64,000 bases of DNA from Paramecium pentaurelia (Eukaryota; Ciliophora; Oligohymenophorea; Peniculida; Parameciidae). Position numbers and translations under genes: made by a program. Positions 1-12,262 of the stretch are shown piece after piece; the first letter of the stretch is position 1, and each line of letters opens with the position of its first letter. Below the pieces are notes generated by a model. That model did no database searches and was not told where the DNA came from. It was given only the letters and a program-made list of their open reading frames with translations. The stretch spans positions 16,120 through 80,119 of the forward strand of contig CAJJDO010000124.1 of NCBI GenBank assembly GCA_905183005.1. The letters are read 5' to 3'.

Positions 1-633
1 TTTTGTTTATTATAATGGTTGTAATTCAATTATATTATTTTCTATTATATCTTATATTATTTATTTTGTATTTTTAAATATATCTAAAGTCTAAAAATAT
101 TCAGCATTATTAAATAATAATTCAAATTATCTTGTTAATTAATCTATAAAAGTATTATCTTCAATTAATTTAATTGATTTCTATTAATCTTATGAATATA
201 ATTCTGATAATTATTTAAGATCTTCAAAATAATTCAATTGATATTAGTTTTCTTATAATTCTTATTTCTCCTTTTAAATTGGAAACATATATTATTAAAT
301 TTATTTATACATCTTTTCTAAAGAATCATCTATTGATCTTTTAAAATCCATTATTTAATCTAAAATATTTTTATAATAATTCAGTCTTGTTTAATTCTCT
401 TTAGTCTTTATTTCTTATTATTAAATCTTAATTTATTATATTCTTTCTTTTGATTACTCAATAGTTGTTACTTTATTATTATTTAATTTATCAACTAAAC
501 ATTTACCACAAAAAAAATTTATTTATTATTTATCACTCATATCCAAATCAACTGCAATCAATTCTAAATTATGAATCTTACATATTGTCTCTTAAATCTC
601 TTAATTTTATTTTTATTATTGTAAAATATTCAT
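1..633 (-). CDS. 5' part of TRIM-like gene, inverted copy (partial)
   Basis: This is the reverse complement of the first 211 codons of the B-box/coiled-coil gene that starts at 6890 and 8356. The start codon is the CAT at 631-633 and the frame runs off the left edge of the window. It is open when TAA and TAG are read as Gln and contains the first zinc motif (C18, H21, C42, C45). It lies in one arm of the 710-bp inverted repeat, so it is either a second, divergently oriented copy of the gene or the product of a fold-back chimera. Nothing in this segment differs from the other copy, so it cannot be told whether it is a separate functional gene. Confidence 0.6.
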
Positions 634-710
634 TTTATTATTATATTTATTAATATATAAATAAATAACATATTTACTTATTTTTAAACACTATTTTTTA
701 TAATATATAT
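1..710. repeat. Inverted repeat 1, left arm (710 bp)
   Basis: Position x pairs with position 7523-x; the match starts at the window edge and breaks at 711 (pairs with 6812). The partner arm is 6813-7522. The arms cover the 5' coding part and 77 bp upstream of the TRIM-like gene start. About 6.1 kb lies between them. Confidence 0.9.
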
Positions 711-2578
711 ATTCATATACTTGAAGAATAGTGAAAAGCTATTGAAAGAAGATTTTAATTGGAGGAATTCTGAAATTTGATCTTTCTAAAAACTCAGATA
801 TTTGGTAAATTTAATTTTTTATTTTCTATTAAATTACATAAGATAAAGTAATTTGAATTAATAATTTCTTCTGAATAGTAACTATTGTAATTTTTTATAG
901 TATACTTAATATTGATATTTTCATATCAATAATAAAGTTAGTTTAAAGGACTTATCTTATAGAAATAAAATCTTAGATTTTGCAATGATTAAGAACATTA
1001 TCTAAGGAAAACTATTTTGATTTAAAATGATTATCAGATAATCAATTAGAAATAAATTTAAGTAATTTAAAAGTACTTCTTAATAAATAACTTTTGGGTG
1101 GATTTTGAAGTCTTGAGAAGAACGATTAAAATAATAAGTCAATGAACTAAAAAATGAGAGTGCTATAATTTATTTTTTAAGAAAAATATACTAATTCTAC
1201 TTCTGTCTTCTTTTAATACCTTCCTTAAGTAGAATTTTTTGAATTAAGACTGATACTGATATTAATGTGGTTAGGTAATTTCCATATTCTTATTTACTTA
1301 TTACTAACTTTTCTCTTCAGAATCAACAATAAAAGTTAAAAAGCATTAGTAAAACTTAATGAAGATTCACATAGTCAGGATAACTAGGTATAATTTATAG
1401 AAATAATTTAAAATAAATCTATCCTTAGAAAATCAATATCGAGAAGTTAATAGAAAATTAAATAAGAAATTTTAATAAACAACTTAATATTTTAATAGAA
1501 AAAGAAGAAACACATTTAGATATATTATATGTAATTATGAAAGAAAAGTTTTTCAAAATTTAATATAAGATAAAACAAAAATATTAAAGTTAATTGAAAT
1601 CAATCTGGAATTTAATATAAAAAATATTCCCTTTATTTACACAACTTTTCAATTTTATATAAAAGTTTAACTTGGATTCAATTGAAAATTAAGAAGTTCC
1701 ATTATAAAAATTAAAATAGATTAAGTAGAAAAGATAAAAATTATGTTATATATAATATCTTGTAATTTTTTTTTGGAATAGATTTTCTATTATAACCTTG
1801 TAGTTGAAATATGATATTGCATAATCAAATTTAAATCTAGTAATTTAAATTTTTACATGAAGAACAGAAATTAATAGAATTTTATTAAATTTGATTATTT
1901 TATATTTATACTAATATTTTGAATATTACTATTTATAATTCATCTTAAACAGATGCCACTATAGATATAGTTATATTAGAAAACTAATTTAACATGTTAA
2001 TACTTTGAAGTTTAATAAATTTTCTAAAATTCTCATAAGCCAAAATTTATTAATCTTATTTTGTATAATATCAATAAATAATTTTTGAATAAAGTTAATT
2101 TGATTACAATTTATAATTAAAAAAATTAAATGTTGTCTTTTCAAATTAGTTTGAGATACTATTATTTCTTACATTGTTCGATTTCTACAATAGCAAAGTA
2201 GAAGTTCAAAGCATAGGAACTACCAATAAAACCCTTAACAATCGAGCCTAACTAGAATAAGAGTTAGAACCATAGATTAAATTGAGGTTAGTTCCTTTGT
2301 GGATGATATTGATTTGTTTATTTGTAATTAAAATTCTAACAATATTTATAAATAAAAATATAGTATATGGAATTATAAAGAAGAAATGGGAAGCAACATC
2401 AGTAAAAAATCCAAATTAAAAAAAACATAGTCAACCAGGAATTTATTAAATTGATATCTAAATTGTAAAAATTTATTAAACCTAAAATTACATTATAATA
2501 AATTGGGGGTATGTATAGTACATTACATCTACGGTCAGTAGATGAACTGATAGCGCATTCTGATATTTTCTGGCCATC

Positions 2579-2993
2579 TCAAATATCTTTTTTTTTTAAG
2601 ATTTAGAAAATTTATCCATTTACTTTTCGTGATGACTCTATTTTTGGTTCAATTATGAGAGGGGCTCTGAGAATTTTATATTTAGCCCATTTAGAGTCCT
2701 CTTCTGTTGTGATTTCGTATATTTTGATCAACTCCTCTAAATATTCTCTTGACTCATTTTTGACTTTCTTGTCTAACCAACATTCAACCATTCTCTTAAC
2801 AATAGCTTCTCTATCCTTTTTTTCCTCTCCAGATTTAAGTTTATAAGGAAGAGTATGTTGAGAAATCATAAATGGTCCTCATATAGTGTTCACGCAGCAC
2901 CCTACTCTCGCGAGGAGGTTCTTAGACAAGCAATGTATTCTTGTCTTGTTTCATCCTCCTTTTAGGGTATCTTAGACTATAGCTTTTGGACAT
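2579..2993 (-). pseudogene. Degenerate coding relic, unknown family
   Basis: A 96-codon frame (ATG at 2867-2869, TGA at 2579-2581) encodes a highly charged protein with an EEDSKWAKYK motif near residue 61. Upstream, a second frame starting at 2993 is open and equally coding-like, rich in Arg and Lys, but lies in a different phase; I see no GT..AG intron that joins them. GC content here is visibly above that of the surroundings. This looks like a decayed gene with at least one frameshift, or a mobile-element remnant. I do not recognise the family. Glutamine is written mainly as CAA in the 96-codon frame, unlike neighbouring genuine Paramecium genes that prefer TAA and TAG. Confidence 0.35.
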
Positions 2994-4606
2994 GAAATTT
3001 AATTTTCTAAATTAATTACTTATTTAAATTTCTAGAGCTCTATTCTATTTTATTAAATTATGTATAATTAAGTAGTTCTAATCTCACAGATAGTTAGATT
3101 TAATCATTAGTAAGAAGTTTATATTATACTATAATTTGGGTATACAAAAAATTACTATTTTCTATTAGAATTTCTTCAATAATTACCAAAAATACAAAAA
3201 ATTAATATATTAATTTACTAAACATATTACACAATTTACCTTTTTATTTTGCTATCAATTCTGAAAAAGTCATTGAATTTAATTACTATTTCTTGTTTAC
3301 CATTAAAACAAATGTATTTTATAATTCTAAAATTAAATTTTTTCCAAAAATAATAATGAATTTCTTTAAAAAGACGAATTTCTAATTTATTAATATTAGG
3401 TTTCAATCAAGGTTTTGAAAATTAGTTCCAAAATCATTATTCTTATTATTTATATCTAAACTTTTATATTCCAATTTGATGATATATTTATGAAATCAAA
3501 TATTTAAAATTATTCGAGTTTCTTGTAAATGCTTCTGAACTTAGATATATCATTTCTACTGTTAAGGATTTTCAATATTTTTATGAAGAACTTAATACCA
3601 TAATAGAATGATATTAGAAAGTATTCCATTAACCTGTTGATTCTAATAATGCATTAAGAATTAAATATTTGAATAAGAATTCAAAAAAAAAAGAAAATCG
3701 AAATAATTAATTTATAATCTCAATATCTAATTAAATAATTTAATATCTTTCTAATTTTCCTTTCTTTAATGGATCTGGGATCATATTTTTTCAATTTTAG
3801 AATCTGCTAAACTTTAATTCTGAGCTCTATTTTGTAAAATTTAAAAAACTTCTTACATTTAATCTTTGAAGAACATCTTGAGCATATTATTAAATGATAC
3901 ATTTACTACTTAGCAATATAATTTCTATATTATAGGGATTGATGACTAAATTAATTTTAGGCAAAGAAACTGGCTCTTTGTTTGATAGGATAAATTTTCT
4001 AAAATTAATCAAATGAAAGACCAAATTTTTATGTATTTCACTAAACAGAAAAAAAATTAAGTAATTTGCTTATTCTTCTCTCAAAAATCTTAGAGAACGA
4101 AATGTTAAATAGATATGAATTATAAATGAATACAAAATTTAAACAAATTTATGAAAAATTTATAAAATTGAATTTATAATGAATATTAATGAATTTATAA
4201 GAAAAAATAGTCCTTTATAAATTTAAAAAGAAAATGCTTTAATCAAGATAATTAATATCTCATGTAACTTTAATTATGAATTTTATAGAGAAACTAAAAG
4301 AGTAATATACATTAATGTAAATCATTGGGGGCGATGTGATTAATTAGAGGAAATGAACTAATATTCGTAATCCATTTCAAGTTTATGATATAAGGAAGGA
4401 TTAAGGAAGAATTAAGAAAGAAGTAGATTATAATATTTTTGTTAATTGAAGATAAATTGAATATTTTAAAAATGAAGGAGAAGAAGGTTAGAATGTAAAA
4501 ATGCTTATTAAACACATTAAAAAAGATTTGGGTTTTTATGAAAAGTAACAAATAATGAATACTTTCTCCTTAATTAGGTTCCAAAGATCAATATTAGGGC
4601 TATTTA

Positions 4607-4834
4607 ATGCGAGTAATTTATCCAACTAGTTAATTGCAAATTACTATTAATATTCAACCTGAATTAGGAGATTCTCATATTCATCTCTAGCAATAATCTA
4701 GTGTATATTCTTATGAATCCATGATTCTAGACAATACATCAATCCATAAATTACAATATCCTTTTAATATCAATTTGATGTATCATCTTTATATTAATTT
4801 AGCTCAATTTTTTATTTGTTTACAAAGCACATGA
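4607..4834 (+). CDS. Short hypothetical ORF (75 codons)
   Basis: ATG at 4607 to TGA at 4832-4834, with one TAG and two TAA codons read as Gln. The predicted product has a polar Gln/Ser-rich middle and a hydrophobic end. No domain is recognised and no intron is evident. It lies alone in a gene-poor region, so it may be a chance frame or a piece of a decayed gene. Confidence 0.2.
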
Positions 4835-6812
4835 TAGGAATAGCAATCTATTTGTAAGAGACTTGCTAACAATTAACTAAAAATTATTGATATGATTCTA
4901 TAGGGTCTGAATATCTAATATGAAGTTTCAAAAATTATTGAAGTGATGAAATAAAAATATTGAAGAATATAATTTACAATCTAATTTAAATGAGTATGAG
5001 TTTGTGATTCAATTTATTTAGTCGTAGAAAAAAGTATAATAACTTATGAATTTCTAATAATTAAGCTACATTCCTCTAACTCATTGAATTACTTTGAATT
5101 TGTCCAGGCATAAATTAAATACAAACATACCATAAAGTCTTATCAATAAATGTAATATGAATAAATCCAATTATAATCTCGCTAAACTTATTAAAGTATG
5201 ATAGAGCTTTCTTATTTTAGAGTATGCTATAATTTCCATTAATTCTTACATAACAGAATGTATATTTTATACAGTATTTATATTAAAAGGATTTATCAAT
5301 TAATTATAATATGAGATCAATATCTAATATTTGTTTTTAGAATAAAACAACTCTAGTTTGAAATTTCTTTTACTCAATTTTTTCATTAAATAACAATATG
5401 AACAAATCGAATACTATAAGAATTTAGAAAAGTTTATCATAAAACTAATTAATATCCAAGCAGTTTCTATACTGTATCATTAAATCAAAATAAATAATTT
5501 TAATATTTACAAAAAATATTTACTAAATAAATAAATAATTTATGATAGGATAAAAGTTATGGAAATACTACTAGATAATTTCAAAACTTAAAAATAACTA
5601 AAAAGGACATTGTTTTGGAATTGAAATCATAATAAAGTCAGTAAATAAAGTAATTAATGATAGATATATGATGTATTTTTAAATAAATTTTTTAATTCTA
5701 GTTTCTTTTATTTTTGAAGTATAAATACATTAAAATTTAAATCAATTAATCAAACAGATTAGTATTCTTTATTATTTATCACATTTCTTATTTTATTTCA
5801 ATAATCTATGATAAGATATTTTTTTAGAAATAAAGAATTATACTGTACCAAAGTATATAATTATATTTTTGAATATCACATTAAGAAACCCTTAGAGATA
5901 AAAAAAGGAGAATAGAAAAATCAAAAATAAAATTATAATATTTCTCTTATTTTAAAGAAATTGTTAGATTTTAATATGAAAAAGTGACTATAAGTATTGC
6001 CATATAAATTTCCAATACCTTTGCTATAAACAATTTATGTATAAAAAAATATACCATTGATTACAATCAATTTAATAATAAAAGCGCTTTAATATCGAAA
6101 ATTCGAGGCAATTATATAATTATAACAGTTTTCGAACCTTTATACTCATATTGATAATTTAATAAATTAAATATTAATCTAATAAAACAACTTTCGAAGC
6201 CTAAAATATTCATTAGATATGTAAATAAATAATCAATGGCATAATTTAACAATGAATAATAGTTAGATATTATGACATTATACTTCTTTATGGTTTATAA
6301 ACCATTGAAAATTGGGTTAGTGTAGATTTAAATTATAAATTACTTTTCAGTCACTACTAAGTTTTGAACTGCTATTTGAATATTAATTTCAATGTAGTTC
6401 TATTTTTAATTTGCTCAATATTAAATCATTTTATATGACTCGCTTTTCTAAGAAATATATATATTATTTATGAAGCTTTCATAGGATAATAGTAATTTCA
6501 AAGTTTCAAATTAAGACTAATGCTATATACATCATAGATGAGTATAAGTATGTAATATGAAGAATTCATATAATTTATAATATAATATTTCGCTTCTCAT
6601 TTCTTTGAAATGACTTCTAAAATTTTAATTCATCAAAAATCTTTATGAGCATTTCATTCTAATACTTGATTCATCAAATTTAGAGTAAAATTAAAAACTT
6701 TTCAAAAGTAGCTTTATTATTTTTCAGTCATAAATAAATTAATAAAATCTTTTAAAGTGATTAAAATTTAATTTATGTTATCTTCAGAACCATTCCAAAG
6801 ATTTATAATTAA

Positions 6813-7522
6813 ATATATATTATAAAAAATAGTGTTTAAAAATAAGTAAATATGTTATTTATTTATATATTAATAAATATAATAATAAAATGAATATTTT
6901 ACAATAATAAAAATAAAATTAAGAGATTTAAGAGACAATATGTAAGATTCATAATTTAGAATTGATTGCAGTTGATTTGGATATGAGTGATAAATAATAA
7001 ATAAATTTTTTTTGTGGTAAATGTTTAGTTGATAAATTAAATAATAATAAAGTAACAACTATTGAGTAATCAAAAGAAAGAATATAATAAATTAAGATTT
7101 AATAATAAGAAATAAAGACTAAAGAGAATTAAACAAGACTGAATTATTATAAAAATATTTTAGATTAAATAATGGATTTTAAAAGATCAATAGATGATTC
7201 TTTAGAAAAGATGTATAAATAAATTTAATAATATATGTTTCCAATTTAAAAGGAGAAATAAGAATTATAAGAAAATTAATATCAATTGAATTATTTTGAA
7301 GATATTAAATAATTATCAGAATTATATTCATAAGATTAATAGAAATCAATTAAATTAATTGAAGATAATACTTTTATAGATTAATTAACAAGATAATTTG
7401 AATTATTATTTAATAATGCTGAATATTTTTAGACTTTAGATATATTTAAAAATACAAAATAAATAATATAAGATATAATAGAAAATAATATAATTGAATT
7501 ACAACCATTATAATAAACAAAA
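6813..7522. repeat. Inverted repeat 1, right arm (710 bp)
   Basis: Reverse complement of 1-710. Covers 77 bp of upstream sequence and the first 211 codons of the TRIM-like gene. Confidence 0.9.
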
Positions 7523-7870
7523 AATGAATTTGTAAATAATTATTATATAAATTAGAAAACACCAAGTTTAAATAGAATTTGTATAAATCATAAAAAAGAA
7601 ATTATTATGATTGATATAGATACTTAAAATAAGGAAATAGAAGATAGATTTGTTTGTGTTGATTGTATATCTTAAAATCCATAAATTAAATATGAAACAA
7701 TTGAAAATATTAATAAATTATGGATAGATTATAATTCAGAATCTTAAAATATATTATAATAATATAAAAAAGAAACTAAAAATAAAAGATATGATTTATT
7801 TAATTAAATTACTTAAATGAGAAAAAATTATAATTAAAAATTAAATGAAATTAGTGATAAATTAATATTA

Positions 7871-7908
<38 letters not shown>

Positions 7909-8114
7909 TATAACTAAAGAATCAAATTAAATAAAAAAGATATCAATATAATCTTTAGATAATGAATAATTATTAAAAGATTTAAAATAAATAATTTAAA
8001 AAGAAAAAGTGACTTAAAATTAAACAATAATAAGTTTAAAAAATAAAGATTTAATATTTTAGAAAGAGATAGAAAATCATTTAGAATCATTAAAATAATA
8101 TGATTAATTAGATA
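6890..8114 (+). CDS. TRIM-like gene, 5' fragment duplicated at contig end
   Basis: The same 5' coding sequence as the gene beginning at 8356, cut at the N at 8115. It starts at ATG 6890-6892, contains both zinc motifs, passes through the (TAA)n polyglutamine run near 7875-7905, and stops at the gap. It is best read as the redundant end of the left contig overlapping the start of the next, so it should not be counted as a separate gene. Confidence 0.8.
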
Positions 8115-8115
8115 N
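8115..8115. other. Assembly gap (N)
   Basis: Single N between two identical 1,465-bp segments. Confidence 0.95.
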
Positions 8116-9336
8116 CATTTCATTCTAATACTTGATTCATCAAATTTAGAGTAAAATTAAAAACTTTTCAAAAGTAGCTTTATTATTTTTCAGTCATAAA
8201 TAAATTAATAAAATCTTTTAAAGTGATTAAAATTTAATTTATGTTATCTTCAGAACCATTCCAAAGATTTATAATTAAATATATATTATAAAAAATAGTG
8301 TTTAAAAATAAGTAAATATGTTATTTATTTATATATTAATAAATATAATAATAAAATGAATATTTTACAATAATAAAAATAAAATTAAGAGATTTAAGAG
8401 ACAATATGTAAGATTCATAATTTAGAATTGATTGCAGTTGATTTGGATATGAGTGATAAATAATAAATAAATTTTTTTTGTGGTAAATGTTTAGTTGATA
8501 AATTAAATAATAATAAAGTAACAACTATTGAGTAATCAAAAGAAAGAATATAATAAATTAAGATTTAATAATAAGAAATAAAGACTAAAGAGAATTAAAC
8601 AAGACTGAATTATTATAAAAATATTTTAGATTAAATAATGGATTTTAAAAGATCAATAGATGATTCTTTAGAAAAGATGTATAAATAAATTTAATAATAT
8701 ATGTTTCCAATTTAAAAGGAGAAATAAGAATTATAAGAAAATTAATATCAATTGAATTATTTTGAAGATATTAAATAATTATCAGAATTATATTCATAAG
8801 ATTAATAGAAATCAATTAAATTAATTGAAGATAATACTTTTATAGATTAATTAACAAGATAATTTGAATTATTATTTAATAATGCTGAATATTTTTAGAC
8901 TTTAGATATATTTAAAAATACAAAATAAATAATATAAGATATAATAGAAAATAATATAATTGAATTACAACCATTATAATAAACAAAAAATGAATTTGTA
9001 AATAATTATTATATAAATTAGAAAACACCAAGTTTAAATAGAATTTGTATAAATCATAAAAAAGAAATTATTATGATTGATATAGATACTTAAAATAAGG
9101 AAATAGAAGATAGATTTGTTTGTGTTGATTGTATATCTTAAAATCCATAAATTAAATATGAAACAATTGAAAATATTAATAAATTATGGATAGATTATAA
9201 TTCAGAATCTTAAAATATATTATAATAATATAAAAAAGAAACTAAAAATAAAAGATATGATTTATTTAATTAAATTACTTAAATGAGAAAAAATTATAAT
9301 TAAAAATTAAATGAAATTAGTGATAAATTAATATTA

Positions 9337-9374
<38 letters not shown>

Positions 9375-9580
9375 TATAACTAAAGAATCAAATTAAATAA
9401 AAAAGATATCAATATAATCTTTAGATAATGAATAATTATTAAAAGATTTAAAATAAATAATTTAAAAAGAAAAAGTGACTTAAAATTAAACAATAATAAG
9501 TTTAAAAAATAAAGATTTAATATTTTAGAAAGAGATAGAAAATCATTTAGAATCATTAAAATAATATGATTAATTAGATA
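8116..9580. repeat. Direct duplicate A, second copy
   Basis: Matches 6650-8114; continues without a break into the rest of the TRIM-like gene. Confidence 0.9.
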
Positions 9581-12262
9581 TTTAATAATCAATAGATATA
9601 TTTAAAGAAATACCAAGTATTTATTTATTTATATATATATTTTATTAGTTGAAAGAAATTATATTTTATAATTATCTGAACTTATATAATCATTTTCTAA
9701 TTAAACATAAACAAATGATGAAAATTATTAAAATTAGATTCAATTTATAAAAGATATTTAAGAATTGATAGATTAGGCTAAAAAATATTAATGTTAAATT
9801 AATTTATTTGATTAAACTATAACTTTATTTTAATAACATATTAATAAGATTCAATAAATTTAATAATAAATATTAAATTAAACTAAAAATTAAGATAATA
9901 AATAATAATTAATATAAATTTAATATTAAAATTTATTAAAAGTATTAAATGATTATATTAATATTTTTGATAATAAAAATAAATAAATAAATAAATATTT
10001 TAATATTTCAAAATTGGAATAGGATTTAATAAAATTAAAAGAAATTAATTAAAATTTAGAAATTGAAAGTAATATTATAATTAAAATAATAGAAACCAAT
10101 TAATATAATTAAATGTCTTAATAATTAGATCAAAAACATTAAGAATATTAAAAATTATTAAAGGAATAATAAGATTAAAGTATTTTTTTTATTTATATTA
10201 TTTATAGATTAAAAGTAAATTGAATAAATTAATAATAAATTATAATCAAAAGAAAAAGAATATTTAAATTTAATAGAAAAATTTGATTAAAATACTTAAC
10301 AAATAATAAATCTAAAAAAGTTAAATGAAGAAGATAAATTAAAAACTATTAAGACATTAGAAGATTAAAGTATTAATTAATTAATATATATATATATAGA
10401 AAATAAAGAAATTGTAGAAATCAATAAAAAAATCAATTAAAAAGAATCAGAATTGTAAACAATTTAAAGATAACTTGATATCATTAATTAAGAAAAATTA
10501 TAAAAAGAAAAATAATTCAAATTAGAATTAGAAAAAGTATATTATAATTTTAATTATTTATCATAGATTTAACAATATCCTAAAACTTTATAATTTTCTA
10601 ATACTTNTGAAAGATTTCCTAAAGAATTTGACATTTGTTTTATTTATCACAAAATTTTGCGTATTCTAAATTTTAAATTTTCGTAGATAGGTTTTAAAAT
10701 ATCATTATAATATAATAAGTGGTCCGCTGTTGTAATCCATACATTAGGCTAAAGTTCTCCAAGCTCTTTTCTTCAAGTAAAATGAGAATACTCGACTGAT
10801 TTATTGTCTCTTAGTATTTTGGCAGCAGTATGAAGAAGATCAAAATAGCAAAGATTATTGCATTAGGCCTGAAGAATATAGAAACTTTCAAGAAATGGCT
10901 TTGCAAAGTACTTTTGTTTTCCAAAAACTAGACAAGGAACAAGAATCTACATGGGTGAAATATAACAAAGAAGAAGCAATTGAATTAATGAAAAATTAAT
11001 TTTTGAGGAAATTTTAAACTAGAATTTTCATTAGCCTGATATTATAAAATTTTAAATTTAGTATATGATGAGAATCCTATTTTAGAAATTAGCTATAGGA
11101 GTAAATAATATTTCATATTTGCTCAAAGCGGCTGTAAATCAATAGTTTCAGATATTAGATCTAATCTTAAGCTCAAAATAGGAGTGCTAAATCTAGATCA
11201 GTACCAAATTAAGAATATGTATGGGATCTAAAAACTAAAAAATAATTTGGTAAAACCTTAATATTTACAAATAATAATATACATAAAGAGTAAATCTAAA
11301 TTCTATTTTTAAAGAATAGATTTAATTAATTACACAAAGGCAAAAAAATAGCTGATTCATTTTTTCGATTAATCTTATATGGATTTTTTTTTTAAATATA
11401 TTCAAATAAATTTTTTCATTAAATTTTATCATCTTAGAAACTTTTCCTTATGAAAATTTATTCTATTATGTTTTAATTCAAACAACAAATTGAATTTTTG
11501 CTAATTCTTGATCCTTTAGAATTAATAAAATATATAATGAATATTGCTTCATTTGATATTGATTGAAATTTGATTTAACTAGATTAAGATATTTAGAAAT
11601 AGGTATTATTTAAAGATCTTTGAATTCTTTCAAATTTCAATAAGCTTAACTGAATGAAAACTTTGTAATTTCAAGCAATTTCTACAGAACAATCATAGAT
11701 TTAACAATATCCTAAAACTTTATAATTTTCTAATACTTATAAGGGGGCTGGTTGTTAAATATGTGAAGGTGGTAAAGTTGTTGAATGTAGTAGTGTTTGG
11801 TATTATTGTCTTTGTGAATAAGCAATTCCAAAGACTGGGAAAATAGTATTTGCATTCTAAATGATAAGTGGATCAAGCTTTATGGTTGGAATTGGATTCA
11901 GAGATATTATATAAAAAAATAATTATAGTGGTAATTGTGGAGTTGGGTATGGGTATATAATTAAATCATAATAGATCATATTTGATTCAAAATAATGGTT
12001 ATACTTACTCTCATCATAATAAAGATGTAAATAACAAATAATTATCATTCACTTATACAACTAATGATGTAATAATAATGGAAGTAAGTATTGAACATAA
12101 GTATATTAAATGGACCAGATAGAATAATCCATTAGCAACAGTTGTAATTATCAAAACTATTATTAGTAGTTAGAAATAGATACATCCATATCATAAGAAT
12201 TATATCCATGTGTGAATATTTATTCATCTAAAGTTAAAATATTGGATAATATTCCAAATTGA
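8356..12262 (+). CDS. B-box/coiled-coil/SPRY-like (TRIM-type) protein, split by a misjoin
   Basis: Starts at ATG 8356. Two B-box-like motifs with Cys and His spaced as zinc ligands are visible: C18-x2-H21 with C42-x2-C45, and a second C-x2-H with C-x2-C near residues 215-245. A very long Gln/Asn/Lys-rich coiled coil follows, including a polyglutamine run from (TAA)n near 9340-9372. Four introns of about 28-32 nt are clear, for example 9617-9648. The frame breaks at the N (10607) and resumes at 11739: the last 47 bases before the gap are repeated at 11692-11738. The C-terminal exon encodes a Paramecium-type SPRY-like domain, with motifs SYLIQNNGYTYSHH and EVSIEHKYIKWTRQ, and ends at TGA 12260-12262. 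Apparent frameshifts in that domain disappear when two introns of 22 and 23 nt are removed. The domain order resembles TRIM proteins without a RING; ligand and function are unknown. Confidence 0.75.
10607..10607. other. Assembly gap (N) inside TRIM-like gene
   Basis: Left of the N is the gene's coiled-coil exon. Right of it is 1,083 bp of inverted-repeat sequence, then the same 47 bp of the gene again. Confidence 0.95.
10608..11690. repeat. Inverted repeat 2, left arm (1,083 bp)
   Basis: Reverse complement of 15801-16883 (coordinates sum to 27491). It is joined directly at 11691-11692 to the middle of the TRIM-like gene, just inside the 3' end of an intron. It interrupts a gene that otherwise reads through, so it is not part of that gene. 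Confidence 0.9.
11691..11738. repeat. 47-bp overlap restoring the TRIM-like gene
   Basis: 11692-11738 repeats 10560-10606: the end of an intron (..TCATAG) and the start of the next exon. Joining 10606 to 11739 gives an uninterrupted reading frame. Confidence 0.85.

Larger units (their letters stand above)
711..6649. other. Gene-poor AT-rich spacer between inverted arms
   Basis: Nearly 6 kb with no gene I can recognise in the ciliate code. Short frames occur but are interrupted by TGA and lack start-intron-stop structure. Slightly more GC-rich islands at about 2150-2990 and 4560-4840 hold coding-like traces, listed separately. A stretch this long without genes is unusual beside the compact right half of the window. 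Confidence 0.6.
6650..8114. repeat. Direct duplicate A, first copy (contig overlap)
   Basis: Identical, at the positions compared, to 8116-9580 at a constant offset of 1466. The two copies are separated only by the N at 8115. This is the signature of two overlapping contig ends placed side by side, not of a tandem gene duplication. Confidence 0.9.

Noticed and set aside
9340..9375. CRISPR-like or satellite array
   Set aside because: Simple trinucleotide repeat within a coding exon, no spacers.
11739..12262. SPRY-like exon looked frameshifted at two places, suggesting a pseudogene
   Set aside because: Two introns of 22 and 23 nt (starting GTATAT and GTAATT, ending TAG) restore one continuous conserved frame to TGA 12262.
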